Assembly (NCBI GenBank): GCA_938016505.1
Contig: CALLWN010000320.1
Coordinates: 1 to 11,727, forward strand
Source: an uncultured Sphingomonadaceae bacterium
GTDB lineage: Bacteria; Pseudomonadota; Alphaproteobacteria; Sphingomonadales; Sphingomonadaceae
DNA length: 11,727 nucleotides
Reading direction: 5' to 3'
Within the stretch, counting starts at the first letter, position 1, and every line of letters begins with the position of its first letter. Below are positions 1 to 6,727 of this stretch, piece after piece. The position numbers and the translations under genes are program-made. The notes below the pieces were generated by a model. It made no database searches, was not told where the DNA came from, and was given only the letters and a program-made list of their open reading frames with translations.

Positions 1-29
1 TTCGACAGGTGCGTCTGAAGGGGATCAAC

Positions 30-1202
30 ATGAAGAGGTTCGCCATTGGCGTGGCGCTCGCGTCGACTGCGCTGGCCGGCGCCGCGCAGGCTCGGGACAA
101 GGCGTGGTACATCGGTCTTGAGGGCGGTGGGATGATTGCCCAGGCCGAGAGCTTTGATCTCACCACCGCTGGGGTCTCGCCGCGGACGACGCAGAATGCG
201 CTGCGCAACAAATATGAAGTGGGCTATGACGTCGGCGGTGTGATGGGCTACGACTTCGGGGGCCTCCGCGCTGAGTTCGAAGTCGCCTACAAGGATGCGA
301 ATCTCGATTCGATCACCGTCAACGGGGCCATTCCGGCGATCCCGGGCGGTGGTTGCGGTGCGGCGAGCAAGGGCCCAGGTTGCGGCCTGACCGGTGTGCC
401 ACCTTCTGGTGTCTACGACAGTGCGGACGGCAACGCCCGGATCCTGTCGTTCATGATGAACTTCCTCCTCGATTTCGGGGGCGGAGATGAGAGCCGGTTT
501 GGAGCGTTCGTCGGCGGCGGCGCCGGCATCGCCCGGACCCAGGCTCACATCTGGCAGCTCGCCAAGTTCGGTTCGGCTTTTGCCGATGACAGCGATACCG
601 GTTTCGCCTGGCAGGGGATCGCCGGGATCCGCTATGCACTCAGCGACAAGGTCGACCTTGGCCTGAAGTATCGTTACTTCAATGTCGGTTCGCTCGATCT
701 CCAGACCACCAACGGGCTGGACCTCTCGGGCAAATTCCGCAGCCACAGCCTTCTGGCCGGCATCACCTTCAATCTGTTCGAGCCGGAAGCGCCTCCGCCG
801 CCTCCGCCGCCTCCGCCTCCGCCTCCGCCCCCGCCTCCGCCGCCTCCACCGCCGGCGGTGACCCCAGGGCCGTTCCTCGTGTTCTTCGATTGGGACAGGT
901 ACGAGATCACGCCAGAGGCTGCTGCGATCCTCGATCGTGCGGCAGAAGCCTATATGCAGACCGGGCAGACCTCGGTGGTGCTGGCGGGTCACACCGACAC
1001 GTCGGGCAGGGCCTCCTACAACATGGGCCTTTCGCAGCGTCGGGCTGATGCCGTGAAGGCCTACATGGCTGCCAAGGGCATCCCCGAAAGCCAGATGACA
1101 ACCCAGGCCTTCGGGCAGGAGCGTCTGCTGGTCCAGACCCCTGACGGTGTCCGCGAACCTCAGAACCGTCGCGTCGAAATTACCTTCGGCGGCCGGATGT
1201 AG
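30..1202 (+). CDS. OmpA-family outer-membrane protein with beta-barrel, poly-proline linker and peptidoglycan-binding domain
   Basis: A 390-residue protein that should sit in the outer membrane and tether it to peptidoglycan. Seen: a signal peptide at residues 1-21 with an AQA cleavage site; a glycine- and aromatic-rich region to about residue 254, made of alternating strand-like segments and ending in a barrel-type terminal strand (AGITFNLF); 21 consecutive prolines at 255-275; and an OmpA C-terminal domain at about 280-390 with GHTDTSG, YN..LS.RRA and NRRVEI motifs. D323 and R338 have the 15-residue spacing of the Asp/Arg pair that binds diaminopimelate in OmpA. Cys109 and Cys118 lie in a glycine-rich stretch that is probably a surface loop and could form a disulfide. 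The ATG at 30 is chosen over an in-frame GTG at 9 because AAGGGG lies just upstream and it opens directly with the signal peptide. The promoter lies outside the window. The substrate or porin activity cannot be told; the family call is secure. Confidence 0.93.
   Translation: MKRFAIGVALASTALAGAAQARDKAWYIGLEGGGMIAQAESFDLTTAGVSPRTTQNALRNKYEVGYDVGGVMGYDFGGLRAEFEVAYKDANLDSITVNGAIPAIPGGGCGAASKGPGCGLTGVPPSGVYDSADGNARILSFMMNFLLDFGGGDESRFGAFVGGGAGIARTQAHIWQLAKFGSAFADDSDTGFAWQGIAGIRYALSDKVDLGLKYRYFNVGSLDLQTTNGLDLSGKFRSHSLLAGITFNLFEPEAPPPPPPPPPPPPPPPPPPPPPAVTPGPFLVFFDWDRYEITPEAAAILDRAAEAYMQTGQTSVVLAGHTDTSGRASYNMGLSQRRADAVKAYMAAKGIPESQMTTQAFGQERLLVQTPDGVREPQNRRVEITFGGRM
792..854 (+). repeat. Proline-codon microsatellite (21 codons) in the ompA-like gene
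   Basis: An uninterrupted run of 21 proline codons, mostly alternating CCT and CCG with a single CCC and a single CCA. It encodes the linker between the beta-barrel and the peptidoglycan-binding domain. The unit is three bases, so gain or loss of units keeps the reading frame and changes only linker length. Proline-rich linkers are common in sphingomonad OmpA proteins (established knowledge); a pure run of 21 is at the long end. Confidence 0.9.
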
Positions 1203-1215
1203 GACTGTCTTGCAT

Positions 1216-1235
1216 GACCCCGGCTCTCCGGGGTC
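1216..1235 (+). terminator. Perfect 8-bp hairpin directly after the ompA-like stop
   Basis: GACCCCGG pairs perfectly with CCGGGGTC around a CTCT loop, starting 14 bases after the stop codon. No T-run follows, so it is more likely an RNA 3'-end-stabilising stem or a helper to the stronger terminator 16 bases downstream than a terminator by itself. Confidence 0.5.
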
Positions 1236-1251
1236 TCAGGACAAGGAACAT

Positions 1252-1286
1252 GGGCCCGGCGGTTATCCGCTGGGCCCTTTTCCTTT
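1252..1286 (+). terminator. Rho-independent terminator of the ompA-like gene
   Basis: An 11-bp stem (1252-1262 with 1267-1277, one G-T pair) closes a TTAT loop and is followed by TTTTCCTTT. This is a textbook intrinsic terminator for plus-strand transcription. The minus-strand side lacks a comparable T-run. The stop codon of the convergent hydrolase begins inside the loop, so the two transcripts overlap here. Confidence 0.85.
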
Positions 1287-2240
1287 GTGGTCTGAACTCG
1301 GCCAGCCTTGAAACGCCTGCTCCCCAGGTGACCGGGTTGATGGCAGTGGCCGGGTCGACTCCCTTGTCGTTGCGACAAGGCCGGAGACCGCGTCTACGAT
1401 GACATCCGGCGAATCGAACATCATCATGTGGCCGCTCGACGGCACGATGCGGTGACCGCCATTCGCGTGGCGTCTTGCGAGCGCCTGGTGCTCCTGAATT
1501 CGCCACTGCCCGCCCGGCGTGTCGGAATCCCGACCAGCGCTCAGCACCAAGACGTGAAGGTCCGACCGCGCACGATCAGCAGGCGCCTTCCGTTTCTCGG
1601 GAAACAGACTTTCCAGTTCTGAAACCCGGTGCGTCCAGGTGACTTCCGCTGATTCGGTGGCCCGGACCGTGCATGGGCCGGACAGACCCTCCGGAGGCGA
1701 CGGCGCACCCTCCCGAACCGCGGCAAGACACGCCCTGGCACTGGCAATGTGCGGCGCAAGTCCGGCCGGCGCCATGGCGTCGACCGTCGGGTCGACCAAT
1801 ATGAGGCCAATGACGCGGTCTGGGGCCAAACGGGCAGTGGTTTGCGCGTAGATGGCACCGATGGAGTGCCCAACGATCACGAGCGGTCCGCGCACGCCGG
1901 CTGCGTCAAGCGCAAGAAGCAGATCGTTGGCGACCACCTCCGGAGTTCGCGGCAGAGGCCCGCCAGGGCTTCGGCCCGTTCCAGCGCGGTCATAGCTGCA
2001 GACCCTCGTCAACCGGGCCAGTGCTGGCTGCACCCTTGTCCACGCCGAGTGATCCGCTGCCCAGCCCGCCTCGAGTACCACGGTTGGCGCGCCCAACCCC
2101 GCGCATTCCATTTCGATTGTGCGCCCCTCCCCAATCGGAAATGGCCGCGCTGTGCAGGCAGTTGCGACGACCACCCACGCAAGGGCAAGACTCCCTCTCG
2201 GGATGGCCCACCCTCGCTTCGTTCGCAAAACTGCCGCCAT
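1263..2240 (-). CDS. Exported alpha/beta-fold hydrolase
   Basis: A 325-residue serine hydrolase of the alpha/beta fold. Seen: a basic N-terminus and hydrophobic segment (about residues 16-30) ending in VVATAC, which suits either a signal peptide or a weak lipobox with Cys29; an oxyanion-type LEAG motif near residue 57; CSYDRAGTGRS; the nucleophile elbow GHSIG with Ser126; the second strand motif LILVDP; an acid candidate at Asp238 or Asp240 after LSAGRD; and the catalytic histidine His271 in SSGHMMMFDSP. The natural fold appears to finish near residue 293; the last 32 residues are polar and proline/serine-rich and read into the neighbour's terminator. The start at 2240 is preferred over upstream in-frame starts because GGAGG lies about 10 bases before it and the signal segment follows. 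Substrate unknown (esterase, lipase or peptidase are all possible). It is convergent with the ompA-like gene and divergent from the HD-domain gene. Confidence 0.85.
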   Translation of the reverse strand: MAAVLRTKRGWAIPRGSLALAWVVVATACTARPFPIGEGRTIEMECAGLGAPTVVLEAGWAADHSAWTRVQPALARLTRVCSYDRAGTGRSPGGPLPRTPEVVANDLLLALDAAGVRGPLVIVGHSIGAIYAQTTARLAPDRVIGLILVDPTVDAMAPAGLAPHIASARACLAAVREGAPSPPEGLSGPCTVRATESAEVTWTHRVSELESLFPEKRKAPADRARSDLHVLVLSAGRDSDTPGGQWRIQEHQALARRHANGGHRIVPSSGHMMMFDSPDVIVDAVSGLVATTRESTRPLPSTRSPGEQAFQGWPSSDHKGKGPSG

Positions 2241-2357
2241 TTGCCTGTCGCCTCCTCCGCCCTCGCACGGCGGTGAATTTTCTGGCTCGATCGAGAACTC
2301 CATGCGCGCCGTCCGGCTGAGCCCAACGCACGTTCGCGCGTCGTGCAGGTCCACCTT

Positions 2358-2385
2358 TTGGAAGATCCGCTCCTTGCGCTATACT
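2358..2385 (+). promoter_or_regulatory. Sigma70-type promoter for the HD-domain gene
   Basis: TTGGAA (2358-2363) and TATACT (2380-2385) are separated by 16 bases, matching the -35 consensus at 4 of 6 and the -10 at 5 of 6 positions. Transcription would start near 2392, about 20 bases before the ATG at 2412. A GGGAGG ribosome-binding site at 2401-2406 fits this short leader. The promoter lies in the 171-base gap between the divergent hydrolase and HD genes. Confidence 0.6.
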
Positions 2386-2411
2386 CTTCCCCCTGGACGT
2401 GGGAGGATGTG

Positions 2412-3008
2412 ATGGAGCAGGAAACCCGTGCCCGGTTTCGGGCCATGACAGAAGCAACGGCGGAAGACTGGGCGATCATCGCCTCCCACGCGATCCCCTT
2501 CAATCGGGCCGGCGGCCAGAGGGTCCTCGACCACCTGCTGCTTCTGAAGGACGACCACGGGGGATTTCCGGTGGATCGGCTGACCCATTGTCTCCAGACT
2601 GCGACCCGCGCCCACCGCGACGGGCGCAGCGAGGCATATGTCGTCATGGCGCTCCTCCACGATATTGGGGATACGCTCGGCGCCTACAATCACCCCGATA
2701 TCGCCGCCGCCATCATCAAACCCTTCGTATCCGAAGACCTGCACTGGATCTGTGAAAAGCACGGGATCTTCCAAGGCTATTATTTCTTTGAGCACCTCGG
2801 GCTCGACCGCCACATGCGCGAGCAGTATCGTGGGCATCCCTATTTTGAGGCATGTGCGGAATTCTGCGAAAAATATGACCAGCCCGCATTTGATCCAGCC
2901 TATGACACAGCGCCGCTCGACTTCTTCGCACCCATAGTGCTGAAAATGTTCGAGTTTCCGAAGCGCAGCATCTATCTGAGAAGCGACCAGGCGGCCGGAG
3001 CCGCCTAG
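2412..3008 (+). CDS. HD-domain protein resembling HD-type mixed-valent di-iron oxygenases
   Basis: A 198-residue soluble protein with one HD domain. Seen: His59 in LTHCLQTA, the His83-Asp84 pair in ALLHDIGD, His94 in YNHPDIAAAI, His117 in ICEKHGIF, and a YDQPAFDP motif with Asp156. The 24-residue spacing from His59 to His83 equals that recalled for PhnZ (H34, H58, D59, H80, H104, D161). Plain HD phosphohydrolases use a shorter H...HD...D set, so the extra histidines point towards the PhnZ/myo-inositol-oxygenase branch, which opens or cleaves C-H bonds with O2. Proteins of this type are usually labelled 'predicted HD phosphohydrolase' (COG4341-like, from memory). The substrate is unknown and no phosphonate or inositol genes are nearby. 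The ATG at 2412 is chosen because GGGAGG lies five bases upstream; an in-frame GTG at 2343 would place the start upstream of the predicted promoter. No signal peptide or membrane segment. Confidence 0.75.
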   Translation: MEQETRARFRAMTEATAEDWAIIASHAIPFNRAGGQRVLDHLLLLKDDHGGFPVDRLTHCLQTATRAHRDGRSEAYVVMALLHDIGDTLGAYNHPDIAAAIIKPFVSEDLHWICEKHGIFQGYYFFEHLGLDRHMREQYRGHPYFEACAEFCEKYDQPAFDPAYDTAPLDFFAPIVLKMFEFPKRSIYLRSDQAAGAA

Positions 3009-3012
3009 ACGC

Positions 3013-3029
3013 CCGCCGCTTGCAGGCGG
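3013..3029. terminator. Small GC hairpin between convergent HD and M16 genes
   Basis: CCGCC pairs with GGCGG across a 7-base loop, beginning five bases after the HD-gene stop. There is no T-run, so termination is only suggested by the position. Confidence 0.25.
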
Positions 3030-3081
3030 AGCGCCCCGGATGCGTTGCGCCGGAAGACGCCCGAGCGGAATTCCAAGCGAG

Positions 3082-3115
3082 GGTTGAGGCTCAGGGCGCG
3101 GCCCTCACCTCAACC
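3082..3115. terminator. Long two-step hairpin across the M16 stop codon
   Basis: GGTTGAGG (3082-3089) pairs perfectly with CCTCAACC (3108-3115), and inside it AGGGC (3093-3097) pairs with GCCCT (3101-3105) around a 3-base loop, with a small asymmetric internal loop between. The structure spans the M16 stop codon at 3091-3093 in the convergent gap. Neither side has a T-run, so it may act as a roadblock, an RNA 3'-end stabiliser or a poor bidirectional terminator. Confidence 0.4.
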
Positions 3116-5949
3116 GGAAGGCCCAGCCTGGCAAGCTGGGGCTCGACGACGCGCTTGTCACCGACAATCACCCAGCTGAGCCGCGACGGATCAATCAGCG
3201 TTGCCGCCGCCCGCGTGACCAGACCCTGGTCGAGCGCGCGATAACGCGCCGGAAGCTGCGCGTGATAATCATCCGGCCGGCCAAGAACGGTCAGCGTCTC
3301 GAGCGCCGCCAGCACTGCGCCTGAGGTCTCGAACTCCCCCGGGAGCGCATAGACGTTCGCGTTGATCGCCCGGGCCAAATCTTCGGGCTTCACCGGTTCG
3401 GGACCCGAGAAGGCGCGGACATTCGCCATCAGTGCTGCAAGTGAATCCCCTGTCCGGTCGGCCTGCACTGGTGCGAAGATGCGGAACGCCATCTGGCCAA
3501 CCGCTGGCGCAACCACCGAGCGCACGCCGTAGGACCAGCCCTTGGCCTCCCGAAGGTCCATGTTGAGCCGCGATGTGAAGCTGCCCCCCAGGGTCTCGTT
3601 GGCGAGGGCAAGATCGAGCCGATCGTCGCGCCCGGTCACGCCGAGGGGCGGGCCGGCAGCAATGACCGACTGCGGCGCGTTCGGCCGGTCAATCAGCACG
3701 ATCCGGGGCTCACCCGGCGCGCGCATGGCCGGCATGGGCTTGACGCCGCGTGGCGTGGCACTTGGCTGCCAGCTCCCGAACGCCCGCTCGAGCTCTGGCA
3801 CCAGCCTCTCCAGCGTCGTGTCGCCCACCACAAACAGGGTCATGCTGTCCGGCCTGATCCAGCGGCCGTGTGCCTCGACCAGATCCTCTCTGGTCGCAGC
3901 CTTCAGCCCGTCTGCAGTTCCAAGCCCGGAAGGCGGAAGGGCATAGGGGTGGTCGTCACCGAACAGCAGCGGCGCCAGCGCACGCGAGGCCAGCGAACTC
4001 GGGTTGGCTTCCTCCTGCGCAAGCGCGGCAAGGCGGATCGCCCGGACACGCTCGACCTCGTTCGGCGCAAACGCCGGGTTGCGCACCACGTCTGCCATCA
4101 GCGCAAGCGAGGGTGCGAGATTGGGTCCGAGCGCCGACAGAACAACCCGCGTCCGGTCGAGGCTCGACGAAGGTGCGAGCTGGGCTCCCAGCCGCTCCAG
4201 TTCCTCGACGATGTCCCGGCCCGAGCGGCTCGCCGTGCCTTCGCGCAAGAGCGCGAGCATGAGGCCCATGGTGCCGGGTCGGTCCGCCCGGTCGGCGGCG
4301 ATCCCGGCATCGAAACTCGCCATCACCTCCACCACCGGCACCGCCGACCGACGCGCGAACACGACCGGGATGCCGTTCGAAAGTGTCGCCCGCGCGATCG
4401 CGGGAAAGTCGAGACCGTCGCGCCGCTCGACGGCGGGAAGCCTGGACCGGTCGGGTGCAGCGCTGCTTGCCTGCCGGGCACCGGCTTGGGCAGACGCCAC
4501 CCCCGACTCCCCAACGAGCGCCAGTTCCCTGGCACCGCGTTCGCCCGGAAGGGTCGCAAGCCGAAAGCCGGGCGATTCGAGGTAGGCGCGCGTTGCTGCG
4601 CCCACGCTCGCAGGCGTTGCCTGCGCCAGCTGGTCGAGGCGCTTGCGATAGAAGCCGGGATCATCCGAATAGAGTGCGCCCTCGGCGAGCGCGACCGCCT
4701 TGCCGCCGAAGCCGCCAATCTGCTCGAGGCCACGAATCCGGCTGCCCACCGCGACCGTCGCGACCCGCAGCACTTCGTCCGGCCGGGGCCCCTCGCGCCG
4801 GAACTGGTCGAGCAGTTCGTCGACCCGGCTTTCAACGATGGCCGGATCCACGCCGGGCTTCACATCGACCGAAATGAGCAGCATCGACGCCAGCCTGAAG
4901 GGGAGCACGCTCCCCGAAACCCCGACTGCGAGCTGCCGGTCGCGGACCAGATCGTTGTACAGCCGCGAGGATTGTCCTCCGGCAAGAACCGAGGCAGCAA
5001 TCGCGAGCTCGGTCGATGCAGGGTCGTTCAGTCCCGGAACCGCCCAGGCGAACAGCAGCCGGGCGTTCGGCACGCGATCCCGGATCGTGTCCCGCCCGCT
5101 CGATCCTGCGGGAAGCGCCGCCCGCGGCCGGACCGGTTCCGGCCCGCGCGGAATCCCGCCGAACCAGCGCGTGACCTTCTCCCGCGCAGTCGCGACATCG
5201 ATGTCGCCTGCCAGCACCAGCACGGCATTGTTCGGCCCATAATGTTCGCGGAACCAGTCGCGGACATCGTCGAGCGAGGCGGCATCGAGGTCCGCCATCG
5301 ATCCAATCGTCGAATGGCGATAGGGATGGCCTTCCGGGAACAGCCCTTCGCCAAGCGCATAGAAGGTGAGACCATAGGGCTGGTTGTCGCCCTGGCGCTT
5401 CTCGTTCTGGACCACGCCCCGCTGGTTGTCGAGCTTGGCCTGGGTGACGGCAGGCAACAGGTTCCCCATCCGGTCGGCTTCCAGGAACAGGGCGAGATCG
5501 AGCGCACCGGTCGGCACGTTCTGGAAATAGTTGGTCCGGTCGTACCAGGTCGTCCCGTTGAACGCGGTCGCCCCGACATCCTCGAGCGGCTCGAAGAATT
5601 CGCCATCATAATTGCCGGAGCCATTGAACATCAGATGCTCGAACAGGTGGGCAAAGCCGGTCTTGCCCTTCGGCTCGTCGGCCGAGCCCACGCCATACCA
5701 CACCGAAACCGCAACCAGGGGCGTCTTGCGGTCGGTGTGCACCACCACCCGGAGCCCGTTCGGCAACGTGAACTGCTCGTAGGGAATGTCGACCTGCTTG
5801 ACGAGCTCGGCAAGCGGGGCAGGCGCCGCCGCAACGGGCGCCGAAGACCTCGGTCCCGCCGCTGGCCGACGCGCATCGACGGGGCCCGCGAGCCCGAGGA
5901 GCAGAAGCGCGCCGAAGGCTGGCGCAGCAATCAGGGTCTGAAGCTTCAT
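3091..5949 (-). CDS. Exported M16-family zinc metallopeptidase (two-domain, pitrilysin type)
   Basis: A 952-residue periplasmic peptidase of the insulinase/pitrilysin family, which degrades small unfolded peptides inside a closing chamber. Seen: a signal peptide at 1-26 (hydrophobic core then VDA), an alanine/proline-rich spacer, then the N-terminal M16 domain with HLFEH at residues 101-105 (His101 and His105 zinc ligands, Glu104 the base) and Glu183 in VVQNEKRQ as third ligand at the expected distance. The second M16 half (about 515-952) lacks HxxEH, as expected for the non-catalytic partner half, and carries the GWSYGVRS substrate-clamp motif at about 804-810. Length and order match a full-length enzyme fusing both halves. 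The ATG at 5949 has AAGG about eight bases upstream and opens with the signal peptide. It lies 48 bases after the XpaC-like gene and may be co-transcribed with it. Substrate peptides unknown. Confidence 0.93.
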   Translation of the reverse strand: MKLQTLIAAPAFGALLLLGLAGPVDARRPAAGPRSSAPVAAAPAPLAELVKQVDIPYEQFTLPNGLRVVVHTDRKTPLVAVSVWYGVGSADEPKGKTGFAHLFEHLMFNGSGNYDGEFFEPLEDVGATAFNGTTWYDRTNYFQNVPTGALDLALFLEADRMGNLLPAVTQAKLDNQRGVVQNEKRQGDNQPYGLTFYALGEGLFPEGHPYRHSTIGSMADLDAASLDDVRDWFREHYGPNNAVLVLAGDIDVATAREKVTRWFGGIPRGPEPVRPRAALPAGSSGRDTIRDRVPNARLLFAWAVPGLNDPASTELAIAASVLAGGQSSRLYNDLVRDRQLAVGVSGSVLPFRLASMLLISVDVKPGVDPAIVESRVDELLDQFRREGPRPDEVLRVATVAVGSRIRGLEQIGGFGGKAVALAEGALYSDDPGFYRKRLDQLAQATPASVGAATRAYLESPGFRLATLPGERGARELALVGESGVASAQAGARQASSAAPDRSRLPAVERRDGLDFPAIARATLSNGIPVVFARRSAVPVVEVMASFDAGIAADRADRPGTMGLMLALLREGTASRSGRDIVEELERLGAQLAPSSSLDRTRVVLSALGPNLAPSLALMADVVRNPAFAPNEVERVRAIRLAALAQEEANPSSLASRALAPLLFGDDHPYALPPSGLGTADGLKAATREDLVEAHGRWIRPDSMTLFVVGDTTLERLVPELERAFGSWQPSATPRGVKPMPAMRAPGEPRIVLIDRPNAPQSVIAAGPPLGVTGRDDRLDLALANETLGGSFTSRLNMDLREAKGWSYGVRSVVAPAVGQMAFRIFAPVQADRTGDSLAALMANVRAFSGPEPVKPEDLARAINANVYALPGEFETSGAVLAALETLTVLGRPDDYHAQLPARYRALDQGLVTRAAATLIDPSRLSWVIVGDKRVVEPQLARLGLPVEVRAAP

Positions 5950-5997
5950 CTGGACACCTTCACATGGGCTCCGTGTCTGGCCTGGGGTGGGGGGCGC

Positions 5998-6723
5998 CTA
6001 TTTGTCGAGCCGGGGGCCGTCGCGATAGCGGCTTTCGAGGAAACGCCCCTCCACTTCAAGCGCCTCGAGCCGCTCGGCGGCAAGCCGCATGTTGAGCCGC
6101 TCCAGCTCGTCGCCGACCACGCGCAGCCCTTCGGTCAGCTGACGGTCAGCATCGCGGTCGCGGGCGCGCACGCGTGCCGGAACCGCCTCGTAACTGTCGA
6201 TCAGGCGGGGCAGGTGCTCGGCCATCAGCCGCCGCGCATCGGCGGCCTCTTGGCTCCCGGCCGCCACCGTTGCCAGCTGCGGCGCCAGCGCGTCCAGCTG
6301 CAGCAGGATCCGGTCGACCTCGCCGCGCGCCGGCGCGGGCAGCGCCCTCCGCTTGGAATCGAGCCAGTCCTCGACGCGTGGCGGCAGCGCCGGCAGCGCG
6401 GTCCGCGCCAGCCCGGCCTCGTCCTCCGCCCTGGTCTGCGGCCAGCGCGCAAGCACCAGCGCGACCAGCAGCATCAGAAGCGGCACCACCACCACGAAGC
6501 CGAAGACGCCAAGCGGCATCACCGTCTGCGAGAAGACGAGCGCACCGAGTGCGACAACGAACAGCCCGGCAATCACCCGCAGCACCCGGTTGAACAGGTT
6601 GCGGGCCTTGCGCTTCAGGCGCCGCGCCCGCGCGTCCCGCACATCGGGTGTCTCGCGCAGCCGCTCGAGCAGCAGCTCGGCCCTCACCATCACGTCCCGG
6701 CTGTCGGGACGCCGGCTCGCCAC
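5998..6723 (-). CDS. XpaC-like two-TM membrane protein, partner of TelA
   Basis: A 241-residue protein with a basic N-terminal region (about residues 1-46), two adjacent hydrophobic segments (about 47-66 and 70-93) and a long charged helical C-terminal region rich in Arg, Glu, Ala and Leu, probably coiled coil. No catalytic motif is visible. The identification rests mainly on context: the start is four bases after the telA stop, and in many bacteria TelA-family genes pair with an XpaC-type ('5-bromo-4-chloroindolyl phosphate hydrolysis') protein, as in the Bacillus subtilis xpaC-yaaN pair. Similarity to XpaC is suggested by architecture and length, not proven. Start: GTG at 6723 allows translational coupling to telA; ATG at 6690 is the alternative but has no clear ribosome-binding site. 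Probable role: inner-membrane anchor for TelA. Confidence 0.65.
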   Translation of the reverse strand: MASRRPDSRDVMVRAELLLERLRETPDVRDARARRLKRKARNLFNRVLRVIAGLFVVALGALVFSQTVMPLGVFGFVVVVPLLMLLVALVLARWPQTRAEDEAGLARTALPALPPRVEDWLDSKRRALPAPARGEVDRILLQLDALAPQLATVAAGSQEAADARRLMAEHLPRLIDSYEAVPARVRARDRDADRQLTEGLRVVGDELERLNMRLAAERLEALEVEGRFLESRYRDGPRLDK

Positions 6724-6727
6724 CCCC

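Noticed and set aside
1214..2412. Several short plus-strand open frames opposite the hydrolase
   Set aside because: They lack ribosome-binding sites and recognisable domains, and lie opposite a hydrolase with an intact nucleophile elbow and catalytic His.
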